From NCBI RefSeq assembly GCF_000231405.2, contig NZ_CP007032.1, positions 2,914,001 to 2,978,000 on the forward strand: a stretch of 64,000 bases of DNA, read 5' to 3'. A program made the position numbers and the translations under genes. Position 1 is the stretch's first letter, and the number at the start of each line of letters is the position of its first letter. Below the pieces are notes generated by a model. That model was not told where the DNA came from, made no database searches, and saw only the letters and a list, made by a program, of their open reading frames with translations. Origin of the DNA: Desulfitobacterium metallireducens DSM 15288 (GTDB taxonomy: Bacteria > Bacillota > Desulfitobacteriia > Desulfitobacteriales > Desulfitobacteriaceae). Below, piece by piece: positions 1-8,187 of this stretch.

Positions 1-84
1 AACAATCCTCTATAAACAATCCTCTACCCTTTAATCGCATCTTTCTATCTCTGTTATATTCCCTTTAAATGTTCTGCTTCTCTT

Positions 85-1854
85 TTAACGGATTGGATAT
101 TTTTCTTTCGCAATCACTGCATTGGCGATGTCTTGACGAAGTTCAATCATATCGACATTTGGACGGCGAACCAGTTTGCGCAAACCTGCCAACACCGTGC
201 TCAGTGAATCTCCTTTTTCGACAGCACAGAGAACCTCTTTCCCCTGTTGCTCGAGTACATTCATCGCCTCAAATGCTCCTAAGGTTGCCGCTTTTTCAAC
301 AAAACGTTTATGCTCCTCTGAAACGTTTAATTCTTGAACCTTCAGCGCTCTGAGAATTCCACTTTCCATGGTATAGATTTGGAGAACCATTTCCGCCAGG
401 CCGAGAAGGACATATTGGTTATCCTTAAGTTCATTCCCTAGGTTTTGAGTGGCCAACCCTGCAGCCAAAAGGAAGACTTTTTTCGCTTTTTGCGTCATTT
501 GAAGCAGTCCCGCAAGACCTTCTCCTTCTGAGCTCAACCCCCCTGATAGGAGATCTTTACTGACGGCTTTAGCTGCTGCTAAGAGAGGCAATTCACCAGT
601 AAGGGCACGTTTCAAAAGGGTTCCTGGAACAAGCAAACGGTTGATTTCATTCGTCCCTTCAAAGAGCCGATTGATGCGGGAATCTCGGTACATTCTTTCG
701 ATTGGATACTCTTGAATGAAACCATAGCCGCCATGAATTTGGACACCTTCATCAACGGAAAGATCCAGCACTTCTGAGGCAAGGACTTTATTTAAAGAAC
801 ATTCAATCGCATATTCTTCTAAGGCCTTACCTGCCTCTTTACGGCAATCCCCGGTTAAATCCAGCCCGTAGAAACCTTCTTCCATCAGCCCTGCGGTTCG
901 GTAGACGACACTTTCGGCAAGATAGGACTGAGTCGCGACCTCAGCGAGCTTTGTTTGGATCGCGCCAAAACGACTTAAGGGCGTTCCAAATTGTTTGCGC
1001 TCACCTGCATATTTCACCGAGACTTCTAAGGCGAGTTGGGCACTGCCGATCGCTGCAGCAGCAAGCTTAAAGCGGCCCACATTGAGAATATTAAAGGCGA
1101 CAACATGCCCACGTCCGACTTCCCCGACCACATTTTCCACCGGAACTTTCACGTCTTCCAAAATCACCTGTCGCGTCGAAGAACCTTTAATCCCCATCTT
1201 TTTCTCTTCTGGTCCAAAGGAGACCCCAGGGTATTCCCGTTCCACGATGAAGTTCGTCAATTTGCCGTCCACTTTAGCATAGATGAGAAAAATATCAGCA
1301 AAACCCGCATTAGTGATAAATTGTTTGGTTCCATTCAAGATATAATGCGTTCCTTCAGGATTCAGAACGGCAGTTGATTTTGCCCCCAAAGCATCTGAGC
1401 CTGAACCCGGTTCAGTTAAGCAATATGCTGCAATTTTCTCTCCACTCGCTAGGCTAGGCAGGTATTTTGCCTTCTGTTCAGGAGTTCCGAAATAGACAAT
1501 CGGCAACGTTCCAATTCCAGTATGTGCCGCAAAGGAGACAGCAAAGGAGGCGCCCCGAGGGACTTCTTCCCCGACCACGACCGTCGAGAATTTATCCATA
1601 CCTGATCCCCCGAATTCTTCAGGGACTTCTAAACCGAGGAGACCTAATTCTCCCGCTTGATGCAGGAATTCCTTCATCAGTCCATCTTCCTGCTCTTCGA
1701 TTTTTTCAATCTTCGGAGCGATTTCTTTCTCCACAAAGTTATGTGCCATCGTCTTTAGCTGGAGATGATCTTCATTTAATTCCTCTGGGACAAATACTTG
1801 ATCAGGCGTCACTTCAGCTAGCAAAAATCCGCCACCTTTTAAAGCTAATTCCAT
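85..1854 (-). CDS. fadE: Acyl-CoA dehydrogenase (FadE type)
   Basis: Catalyses FAD-dependent alpha,beta-dehydrogenation of acyl-CoA, the first step of beta-oxidation, passing electrons presumably to ETF. The 589-residue protein has the N-terminal helical ACAD domain (about 30-140), the flavin-contact stretch CLTEPGSGSDA (145-155) and a YRDSRI..FEGTNEI segment near residue 400 with the likely catalytic glutamate. A C-terminal extension of roughly 170 residues makes it much longer than the ~380-aa short-chain enzymes and matches Bacillus FadE (YusJ). The ATG is preceded by a strong GGGGGAG ribosome site. It is the last gene of the fadN-fadA-fadE operon, 26 bp after fadA. No ETF or acyl-CoA ligase gene lies in the window. 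Confidence 0.93.
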   Translation of the reverse strand: MELALKGGGFLLAEVTPDQVFVPEELNEDHLQLKTMAHNFVEKEIAPKIEKIEEQEDGLMKEFLHQAGELGLLGLEVPEEFGGSGMDKFSTVVVGEEVPRGASFAVSFAAHTGIGTLPIVYFGTPEQKAKYLPSLASGEKIAAYCLTEPGSGSDALGAKSTAVLNPEGTHYILNGTKQFITNAGFADIFLIYAKVDGKLTNFIVEREYPGVSFGPEEKKMGIKGSSTRQVILEDVKVPVENVVGEVGRGHVVAFNILNVGRFKLAAAAIGSAQLALEVSVKYAGERKQFGTPLSRFGAIQTKLAEVATQSYLAESVVYRTAGLMEEGFYGLDLTGDCRKEAGKALEEYAIECSLNKVLASEVLDLSVDEGVQIHGGYGFIQEYPIERMYRDSRINRLFEGTNEINRLLVPGTLLKRALTGELPLLAAAKAVSKDLLSGGLSSEGEGLAGLLQMTQKAKKVFLLAAGLATQNLGNELKDNQYVLLGLAEMVLQIYTMESGILRALKVQELNVSEEHKRFVEKAATLGAFEAMNVLEQQGKEVLCAVEKGDSLSTVLAGLRKLVRRPNVDMIELRQDIANAVIAKEKYPIR

Positions 1855-1880
1855 CGTTTTCTCCCCCTTAATTTTTAATT

Positions 1881-3023
1881 TTATAGAAGCTCATACACTC
1901 CCGCGGCCCCCATGCCGCCCCCGATGCACATGGTAACCATTCCATATTTGAGACCTCGGCGTTTTAACTCATGAAGAAGTGTCGCAGTCAACTTCGCACC
2001 CGTACACCCCAGAGGATGACCGAAAGCTATGGCTCCCCCGTTGGGATTCACTTTGGCTGGGTCGATACCGAGCGTTTTAATCACCGCTAAACCTTGAGCT
2101 GCAAAAGCTTCATTAAGTTCAAATAGATCAATCTGATCTAGGGTAAGCCCGACTTGTTTTAACACTTTGGGGATCGCTTTAAGGGGACCGATCCCCATGA
2201 GCTCCGGTTCAACACCAGCTACGGCAAAGCCACGCCAGACAGCCAGAGGCTTAAGTTCGAGTTCCTTGACTTTTTGCTCGGACATGAGCAAGGTTGCTGC
2301 TGCCCCATCACTGGTCTGAGACGAGTTCCCAGCCGTGACCGTTCCGCCGCTTAAGAAGGCAGGTTTAAGCTTAGCGAGTGAGGATAGGCTCGTTTCTGGA
2401 CGAATTCCTTCATCCTGTGAGAACTCCCTTTCTCCGAATAGAGGAACAGGTACGATTTCTTCCGTAAACCGTCCACTCATTTGAGCTGCATAAGCTTTTT
2501 GATGACTCGCTACCGCGAATTCGTCTTGCTGTTCCCGAGTTACTTCATATTTACGAGCCACATTTTCTGCGGTAAGTCCCATTGAAAGGTAGACTTCCGG
2601 CGCATGCTGCATCATATAGGGATTCGGTGCGGGTTTCAATCCGCCTAACGGGACCATGGACATGCTCTCCGCTCCGCCGCTAAGAATGACATCGGCTTCC
2701 CCGAGGCGGATCCGATCTGCCCCTAAGGAAATCGCTTGTAATCCAGAAGAACAGAACCGATTGATCGTCATGCCTGGGACTTCGATAGGTAACCCTGCCC
2801 TTAAAGCCATGACTCGTCCCATATTCATCCCTTGCTCTCCTTCTGGAAAAGAACATCCGATGATACAATCATCAATCTCCGCTGGATTTAATTGAGGAAT
2901 ACGTTTTAGAATATCTTGAAGAACATAAGCTCCCAGATCATCCGGACGCACCTGAGCTAATGAACCTTTAACTGCTTTTCCTATCGCTGTCCGTCTGCTA
3001 TCAACAATTAATGCTTCTCTCAT
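1881..3023 (-). CDS. fadA: Acetyl-CoA C-acyltransferase (thiolase)
   Basis: 3-ketoacyl-CoA thiolase that cleaves 3-ketoacyl-CoA with CoA in the last step of each beta-oxidation cycle. All thiolase landmarks are present: nucleophilic Cys91 in [10 protein letters not shown], His336 in [16 protein letters not shown] and the acid/base Cys366 in [11 protein letters not shown]. The 380-residue length is typical. It sits 13 bp after fadN and 26 bp before fadE, the same fadN-fadA-fadE order as the B. subtilis fadNAE operon, which favours a degradative thiolase over a biosynthetic acetyl-CoA acetyltransferase. Confidence 0.94.
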   Translation of the reverse strand: MREALIVDSRRTAIGKAVKGSLAQVRPDDLGAYVLQDILKRIPQLNPAEIDDCIIGCSFPEGEQGMNMGRVMALRAGLPIEVPGMTINRFCSSGLQAISLGADRIRLGEADVILSGGAESMSMVPLGGLKPAPNPYMMQHAPEVYLSMGLTAENVARKYEVTREQQDEFAVASHQKAYAAQMSGRFTEEIVPVPLFGEREFSQDEGIRPETSLSSLAKLKPAFLSGGTVTAGNSSQTSDGAAATLLMSEQKVKELELKPLAVWRGFAVAGVEPELMGIGPLKAIPKVLKQVGLTLDQIDLFELNEAFAAQGLAVIKTLGIDPAKVNPNGGAIAFGHPLGCTGAKLTATLLHELKRRGLKYGMVTMCIGGGMGAAGVYELL

Positions 3024-3036
3024 TCCTCTTCACCTC

Positions 3037-5424
3037 CTAATTCCGTAAGGGTTTATTCTTAGTCAGCATATAACGAATCCGATCCTGAGTCTTTTGCTCA
3101 CCGGCTAAACTCAAGAAACCTTCACGCTCCTGATCGAGCAAGTATTGCTCGTCGACATAACTGCCTGCTGGCTTATCTCCACCGGTCATCACATAGGCCA
3201 ATTTTTTGGCAAGATGTTCATCATATTCTGAGATGTAACATCCTTCCTTCATCCCATAGAGGGCGAGTTCCAGCGTAGCACGTACTCCTGAGCCTGCTGT
3301 TTTTACCTTCTTGGGAAGGAGTGGTCGGAAGTTGCGCGCGAGATCGATCACGCGTGCTTTCGCGTCGAGAAGAATATGCTCTGCATTCATGCTGTAGCGA
3401 TCATGGTCGCGAAGAAAGCCAAGATTTCTAGCCATTTCTGCACTCGTCGAGACCTGCGCCAGCGCAACCGTTTCAAATCGTTTCGCAAAGAAGAAATCGG
3501 GGGATACTTGAACGCCCGGCAAAATCCCTTCCATTGCGCGAACAGCCATTTCTTTCGTTCCACCGCCACCAGGGAGGAGACCCACTCCGAGTTCAACGAG
3601 TCCCATATATGTCTCAGCCGATGCTTGGATGCCATGAGAATGGAGACAAACTTCAGTTCCACCGCCTAAAGTCATTCCAAACGGCGCGGCAACCACAGGT
3701 CTTTTCGCATATTTCAAAGCCATTGTTCCTCTTTGGAATTCACGAACCATAAAGTCGAGCTCATCCCAATTTTCATCTTCAGCTTCCATTAAAATGAGCA
3801 TCAGGTTCGCACCGACACAGAAATTCTTACCTTGACTGCCGATAACGAGGCCAAGATAGTTCTTTTCGACTTCGTCCAGAGATTTATGAATCATTGTCAT
3901 AATATCCGCACCAATAGAGTTATTCGGAGAATGAAACTCCAAGCAAGCTACTCCGTCGCCAAGGTCAACCAAGCTTGCTCCCGCATTTCCAAAAATCACT
4001 TTGCCCTGTTGATGGGCTTGTTTTAAGGAGAAGGAATACGGGCTGATCCGTTGAGCTTGGTATTCCCCGTCAGCATAAAAGGCGATATTCCCGTCTACTG
4101 CTTTTTCATAGAAGCGTGTTTTTCCTTCGGCAAGAAGTTTTTCCACGATCGGCGGAAGCAAATCTCCTTCAGCAACAATGCGCTCCGCTGTCGCTTTGAC
4201 ACCCAAGGCATCCCAGGTCTCAAACGGGCCCATTTCCCAATTAAACCCAAGACGCATTCCCTCGTCAACTGCCGTAATATCGTCGGCAACTTGTGGAGCG
4301 ACCTTCGCTGCATAGAGCAAAACAGGTTTCAGGACACTCCAAGCAAATTGTGAACCCACATCTTTGCCACTGATCAAGGTCCGAATTTTGTCTTTGAGCG
4401 ATCCCGCGTTTTTGGCCTTATCTAAGGATGGGAATTTTACCTTTTTTTTCGGGACATAGGTCAGAGTCTTCGGCTCTAAAACTTCAACCGCTTTGCCTTC
4501 CGCCGTTTTGACTTTCTTATAAAATCCTTGTTTTGATTTGTCTCCAAGCCACCCCTTGTCAAGCATCGATTGAACAAAATCGGGAAGAACAAAAAGTGCT
4601 TTTTCCTCAGGTACTCCTTCAGCAACATTAGCTGCAACATGGACGAACGTATCCAGCCCGACCATATCCACCGTGCGGAAAGAAGCCGATTTAGGGCGCC
4701 CCATTACAGGACCGGTTAAGGCATCTACCTCGTCAATCGTAAGACCATAGCGCATCATTTCTTGAAGAGTCACGGTCAAACCATAAACACCGATGCGGTT
4801 AGCGATAAAATTCGGGGTATCTTTACCCAAAACAACGCCCTTACCCAAAACCCGTTCCCCAAAATCAGCCATAAACTTCAAAATTTCCGGATCTGTATTG
4901 GGTCCAGGGATAATTTCTAAAAGTTTCATATAGCGGGGTGGATTAAAAAAGTGCGTCCCTAAGAAAAAGCGTGTAAACTCAAGCGGGAGCCCCTCGACCA
5001 TAGACTTTAAGGATATCCCTGAAGTATTCGAGCTAACAATCGTCCCTGGTCGGATATGAGCTGCGACTTTTGCAAACAAGTCAACTTTAACCTCAAGCCG
5101 CTCCACTACGACCTCAATGACCCAGTCAACTTCCTTTAAACGCTCGAGATCATCCGTTAAATTACCCACCTCAATGCGCTCCGCAAATTCAGAAACAAAG
5201 AGCGGAGCTGGATTCACTTTTAAGAGTTTTGCCTTACTTGAGGTCGCAATACGATTCCGTACCTTACTACTCTCGAGGGTAAGTCCAGCAGCTTCCTCCT
5301 CTGGGAGTAAAGCAGTGGGGATAATATCCAACAGTAAGCTAGGAATCCCTGCATTCGCTAAATGAGCTGCAATTGTGCTGCCCATCACTCCTGAGCCAAG
5401 AACAGCCACTTTGTTGATTTGCAT
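3037..5424 (-). CDS. fadN: 3-hydroxyacyl-CoA dehydrogenase / enoyl-CoA hydratase fusion (FadN)
   Basis: Bifunctional beta-oxidation enzyme of 795 residues. The N-terminal half is an NAD-dependent 3-hydroxyacyl-CoA dehydrogenase with Rossmann motif VLGSGVMGSTIAAHLANAG (8-26) and the catalytic-region signature GTHFFNPPRYMKLLEI near 155-170. The C-terminal half is a crotonase domain with an oxyanion-hole region GMTLGGGTEVCLH and a GVGLLPGGGGTKE loop. Domain order (dehydrogenase first) is that of Bacillus FadN (YusL) and opposite to E. coli FadB. First gene of fadN-fadA-fadE; a FadR-like operator lies about 100 bp upstream of its start, so it is probably repressed in the absence of long-chain acyl-CoA. 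Confidence 0.94.
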   Translation of the reverse strand: MQINKVAVLGSGVMGSTIAAHLANAGIPSLLLDIIPTALLPEEEAAGLTLESSKVRNRIATSSKAKLLKVNPAPLFVSEFAERIEVGNLTDDLERLKEVDWVIEVVVERLEVKVDLFAKVAAHIRPGTIVSSNTSGISLKSMVEGLPLEFTRFFLGTHFFNPPRYMKLLEIIPGPNTDPEILKFMADFGERVLGKGVVLGKDTPNFIANRIGVYGLTVTLQEMMRYGLTIDEVDALTGPVMGRPKSASFRTVDMVGLDTFVHVAANVAEGVPEEKALFVLPDFVQSMLDKGWLGDKSKQGFYKKVKTAEGKAVEVLEPKTLTYVPKKKVKFPSLDKAKNAGSLKDKIRTLISGKDVGSQFAWSVLKPVLLYAAKVAPQVADDITAVDEGMRLGFNWEMGPFETWDALGVKATAERIVAEGDLLPPIVEKLLAEGKTRFYEKAVDGNIAFYADGEYQAQRISPYSFSLKQAHQQGKVIFGNAGASLVDLGDGVACLEFHSPNNSIGADIMTMIHKSLDEVEKNYLGLVIGSQGKNFCVGANLMLILMEAEDENWDELDFMVREFQRGTMALKYAKRPVVAAPFGMTLGGGTEVCLHSHGIQASAETYMGLVELGVGLLPGGGGTKEMAVRAMEGILPGVQVSPDFFFAKRFETVALAQVSTSAEMARNLGFLRDHDRYSMNAEHILLDAKARVIDLARNFRPLLPKKVKTAGSGVRATLELALYGMKEGCYISEYDEHLAKKLAYVMTGGDKPAGSYVDEQYLLDQEREGFLSLAGEQKTQDRIRYMLTKNKPLRN

Positions 5425-5527
5425 ATTTCTCCTCCTCTCTCGATTTGACTCTTTTCTACTCTTGATTTAGCTCTTCGTATTCTCTTTATTCTGATTTTTC
5501 TGACTTTTTTGATTGTAAAAAGCCATG

Positions 5528-5545
5528 TGAGTGACCATTCAGTCA
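5528..5545. promoter_or_regulatory. FadR-like operator upstream of fadN
   Basis: The 18-mer TGAGTGACCATTCAGTCA is an imperfect palindrome of the form TGANTGA-N4-TCANTCA. It lies between the fadR stop and the fadN start. A TACAAT that could serve as a -10 lies just downstream on the minus strand, so the box would overlap the -35 region. It shares its layout with two more boxes at 6193 and 6324 and resembles the Bacillus FadR (YsiA) consensus as I remember it. Confidence 0.75.
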
Positions 5546-5574
5546 TTTTGTGTCGAACAGGAGGAAATCCTCCT

Positions 5575-6168
5575 TTATTCCTTTTCAGGTAAGCATAAAG
5601 CCCGAGCCAATAATTCGAGGATAGGGTCAACTTCATCAAGTAAGTTACGCTCGGTTCGAGCCAAAAGCCAATCGGTCGTTGCTTCATCAAGCGTCCCAAA
5701 AATCATCTGGCGAGCGACCTTAATATTGATCGGAGTAACCTCTTGACACTCAATTCCTTCTTGAATCACCTCCTCAATCAATCGAAAATAATCGCGCAGG
5801 GGGCCGGAAATTGCTGCCCGCAAACTGGGATCGGATTGCCTTAACTCAAGCTGGGTGACTACCGCTAAAGATCGGTCATTCACCATGTTAGAAAAGTGCG
5901 TTTGAATTATCGTTCTGAGTCGCATTCTCGTCGTCTCGCAAGACTCCAGTCCGCTACGAATTCGGTCGATAAAATGCCCCATGCGCACTTCGAAAAGCCG
6001 GATCAAGATTTCTTCTTTATTTTTAAAATAAAGATAGATTGTGCCATCCGCGACACCGGCTAACCGAGCAATTTTAGACACTTGACATTGATAGTATCCG
6101 GACTCAGCAAAAGCCTCAGTCGCTGCATCCAGAATTCTTTGGAATTTTTCTTCACGTGATGCGATCAT
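5575..6168 (-). CDS. fadR: TetR-family regulator of fatty-acid degradation (FadR type)
   Basis: TetR repressor of 197 residues. The N-terminal 60 residues form the DNA-binding domain, with the recognition stretch SKIARLAGVADGTIYLYFKN typical of TetR proteins. The C-terminal part would bind the inducer, probably long-chain acyl-CoA by analogy with Bacillus FadR (YsiA). It lies between the fadNAE operon and a divergent enoyl-CoA hydratase gene, and each of the three transcription units has a near-identical palindrome upstream, including one 25 bp from this gene's own start, so autorepression is likely. A short hairpin (5559-5574) abuts the stop codon but has no U-tract. The regulatory assignment is inferred from context. 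Confidence 0.85.
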   Translation of the reverse strand: MIASREEKFQRILDAATEAFAESGYYQCQVSKIARLAGVADGTIYLYFKNKEEILIRLFEVRMGHFIDRIRSGLESCETTRMRLRTIIQTHFSNMVNDRSLAVVTQLELRQSDPSLRAAISGPLRDYFRLIEEVIQEGIECQEVTPINIKVARQMIFGTLDEATTDWLLARTERNLLDEVDPILELLARALCLPEKE

Positions 6169-6192
6169 ATTTATGCCATCCCTTTATCTATT

Positions 6193-6210
6193 TGAATGAA
6201 TACTCATTCA
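6193..6210. promoter_or_regulatory. FadR-like operator upstream of fadR
   Basis: TGAATGAATACTCATTCA is a perfect 7-bp inverted repeat with a 4-bp spacer. It lies 25 bp before the fadR ATG and fits the Bacillus FadR box as remembered (TGAATGA-N4-TCATTCA). It is the best of the three boxes in this region. Confidence 0.85.
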
Positions 6211-6323
6211 TTTTGTGTCTCTATCTTATCATTTCTTCTTTCAAAAATAAATAGTCTTTTTCAGAATTTTATAAAATATTCTGTTTTCAATGTTTCCCTT
6301 TCATGGTATGCTAAAAGAAAAAT

Positions 6324-6341
6324 TGGATGAATGGTCATTCA
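6324..6341. promoter_or_regulatory. FadR-like operator upstream of the enoyl-CoA hydratase gene
   Basis: TGGATGAATGGTCATTCA follows the same TGNNTGA-N4-TCATTCA layout, and 15 of 18 positions match the reverse complement of the box at 5528. It lies just downstream of a possible promoter (TTTTCA, 17 bp, TATGCT at 6307-6312), a position suited to repression. Confidence 0.75.
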
Positions 6342-6376
6342 TTTAAGGAGTTATGTTCAAGAAAGGAGCAATAAAT

Positions 6377-7159
6377 GTGAGTTACAGAGATTTTAACCTC
6401 GAGTTTAAAAATCAAGTTGCCCTTGTCACCCTCAACCGTCCGGAGAAGGGAAATTCTTGGACGAAAGAAACCTATCTCGAGATGGAGGAACTTCAAACCG
6501 AACTCCAGAGAAATGAGGAAGTACGTGCAATTGTCTTCACAGGCGCAGGTGATAAATTTTTCTGTGCTGGCGCAGATTTGGCCCTCCTTTCTGAACTAAA
6601 CTCACATTGGATTTCCTTAGAACTTTCCCGCTTTCAAGCGATTAACACGCGCTGGGAACGCCACATCAAGCCTGTCATCATGGCTGTCAACGGAATTACC
6701 GTCGGGAGCGGTCTCGAGCTTGCCCTTAGCGGAGATATCCGGATCGCTTCGAGTGAAGCCACCTTTTCAATTAACGAAGTGCGTTTAGGCCTCAATCCTG
6801 ATATGGGTGGAACACAGCGTTTAACCCGAGTTGTCGGTCCCAGCCAAGCTAAGCGCCTCATTCTCACTGCAGAAACCCTCGATGCTCAAGAGGCCGCTCG
6901 CATTGGACTCGTCGATTGTGTTGTCCCTGCCAAGAATTTGATAAGCGAAGCGTTAAAGATGGCCGAACGAATTACCTATATGCCCCCGCTCGCCGTCCGC
7001 TTTGCTAAAAAGGCCATCAACCTTGCTGTGGATACCCCTCTTGAAATGGGTCTAATGTATGAAGAAGTTGCCTCCACCTTTTGCATGGGAACGGAGGATA
7101 AAAAAGAAGCCGTTCAGTCTGTTTTGGAAAAGCGACAGCCTGAATTCTATGGAAAATAG
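6377..7159 (+). CDS. Enoyl-CoA hydratase/isomerase (crotonase family)
   Basis: Hydrates trans-2-enoyl-CoA in beta-oxidation. Both catalytic glutamates of classical crotonases appear conserved, in GSGLELALSGD and in NEVRLGLNPDMGGTQRL. I chose GTG 6377 because AAAGGAG lies 8 bp upstream and the resulting 260 residues match the family; an in-frame ATG at 6353 adds eight residues but has its purine-rich site only 2 bp away. Transcribed divergently from fadR with its own FadR-like box. It is probably the equivalent of the Bacillus fadB hydratase, which is also in the FadR regulon. A strong terminator follows. Confidence 0.9.
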   Translation: MSYRDFNLEFKNQVALVTLNRPEKGNSWTKETYLEMEELQTELQRNEEVRAIVFTGAGDKFFCAGADLALLSELNSHWISLELSRFQAINTRWERHIKPVIMAVNGITVGSGLELALSGDIRIASSEATFSINEVRLGLNPDMGGTQRLTRVVGPSQAKRLILTAETLDAQEAARIGLVDCVVPAKNLISEALKMAERITYMPPLAVRFAKKAINLAVDTPLEMGLMYEEVASTFCMGTEDKKEAVQSVLEKRQPEFYGK

Positions 7160-7173
7160 CTTTTCCTTATACT

Positions 7174-7206
7174 AAAAGGGGCTGTTTTGCGACAGCCCCT
7201 TTTTTT
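7174..7206 (+). terminator. Rho-independent terminator after the enoyl-CoA hydratase gene
   Basis: A 12-bp stem (AAAAGGGGCTGT paired with ACAGCCCCTTTT) followed by a T run, 15 bp after the stop codon. Confidence 0.95.
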
Positions 7207-7212
7207 CTCCTA

Positions 7213-7584
7213 TTAGCCTTTACGACGCGCCAGGAAATTACTAATTAAGGCTTTAATCCCTCCCCCTTTGGCAAAAGTCTGCGGTGATTGTTGCTGTAAA
7301 GTTTGGGCTTGAGGTTGGACTTGGGCTTGAGATAGAGGTTGATACGAGGGTTGAACATTCAGGGTATTATTTAGGTTTCCGCCGTACCCACCTGCCCCCA
7401 TCCCTTTCATGAGAAAATTAACCACGGGTGGTATAGGAACCCCTGCTTGGGATAGATAGGGCATAACCTGTTGTATACCCCTCAGAACAGTCTTGCCCGT
7501 ATTCAACCAGTTGGGTTGCCCAAAGGAGTTCATATTCTGGCGGTTAGGAGGGGGATTACCTCCTCTGAAATGACTAAGTGGCAT
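7213..7584 (-). CDS. YqfQ/VrrA-like hypothetical protein
   Basis: A 123-residue protein of low complexity: N-terminal Gly/Pro/Asn-rich region, a middle helix (about 30-60) and a Gln-rich segment (75-103) before a basic C-terminus ending LARRKG. This composition resembles the YqfQ (VrrA) family of spore-formers, but the similarity is by impression only. GGGAGGAG precedes the ATG. It stands alone, convergent with the enoyl-CoA hydratase gene and divergent from two YjcZ-type genes, so a sporulation role is possible but unproven. Confidence 0.6.
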   Translation of the reverse strand: MPLSHFRGGNPPPNRQNMNSFGQPNWLNTGKTVLRGIQQVMPYLSQAGVPIPPVVNFLMKGMGAGGYGGNLNNTLNVQPSYQPLSQAQVQPQAQTLQQQSPQTFAKGGGIKALISNFLARRKG

Positions 7585-7787
7585 AATTTCTCCTCCCTAT
7601 TATTGGTATTATATGGTATGTTGTAGAATATTCTTCCTCTTGTACTTTGGACACCCTGTTTCCAACTTCAATCCATTTAAATTTCTTTAAGACAATCCTG
7701 TTTTTAGTAAATATTGGAACCCTTTTTCCACACTGACATAAGTTATATCAAGCCCGGAAAACCAGATTATGGAAGGAGGAAAACATT

Positions 7788-7895
7788 ATGGCATTCGGAG
7801 GAGCAGCAGTTGCAGGGGGTCCTGGATTTGGAGCCGGAATTGCGATCGTTGTCGTTATCATTCTTTTGCTCATCGCATTAGGTATCGTTTTCTAA
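7788..7895 (+). CDS. YjcZ-family small sporulation-type membrane protein
   Basis: A 35-residue protein: Gly/Ala-rich N-terminus followed by one hydrophobic helix (IAIVVVIILLLIALGIVF) at the extreme C-terminus. This is the layout of the YjcZ family, small proteins common in endospore formers. GGAAGGAGG lies 8 bp before the ATG, so translation is well supported. It is too short for most gene finders. A related 48-residue gene follows 79 bp downstream. Confidence 0.8.
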   Translation: MAFGGAAVAGGPGFGAGIAIVVVIILLLIALGIVF

Positions 7896-7974
7896 AAAAT
7901 CTAAGAAACACAAAAAACACATTTCGTTTCTATAAATGAATTATTCTTGATTAACTCTAATGGAGGTGAATCTT

Positions 7975-8121
7975 ATGTACGGAGTTGGCGGATATGGCGT
8001 TGGATATGGCGCTGGATGTGGAGTTCCTGTTGCTCCTGTTGGTGGAGTAGGCGTTGGCGTTGGTGCTGGCATCATCGCAATCGCAATTTTGATCTTAATC
8101 GCTCTTGCTGTTATCTTCTAA
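7975..8121 (+). CDS. YjcZ-like glycine-rich small membrane protein
   Basis: A 48-residue protein with a Gly/Val/Tyr repeat N-terminus (GYGVGYGAGCG), a VPVAPVGGV linker and a C-terminal membrane helix (IIAIAILILIALAVIF). It is a paralogue-like neighbour of the 35-residue protein upstream and has its own TGGAGGTGA ribosome site. The pair probably forms one transcript ending at the hairpin at 8130. Expression during sporulation is an inference from the family. Confidence 0.75.
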   Translation: MYGVGGYGVGYGAGCGVPVAPVGGVGVGVGAGIIAIAILILIALAVIF

Positions 8122-8129
8122 TTAAAGCA

Positions 8130-8157
8130 AAGTTCCCGGGCTTCAGCCCGGGAACTT
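8130..8157. terminator. Hairpin between convergent genes
   Basis: Perfect 12-bp stem AAGTTCCCGGGC / GCCCGGGAACTT with loop TTCA. No long T run follows on either strand, but it sits between the YjcZ-like gene and the convergent aldehyde dehydrogenase gene and probably serves both. Confidence 0.7.
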
Positions 8158-8187
8158 CTGATTTACCTATAATCCACTTTCATTGAT

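Noticed and set aside
1-84. Short direct repeat AACAATCCTCTA at the left edge
   Set aside because: Only two copies of 11-12 bp, AT-rich and at the window boundary; nothing further can be supported.
3376-4353. Open reading frames of 60-100 codons antisense to fadN (and similar shadows inside most other genes)
   Set aside because: They lack ribosome sites and recognisable protein character and lie opposite conserved coding sequence.
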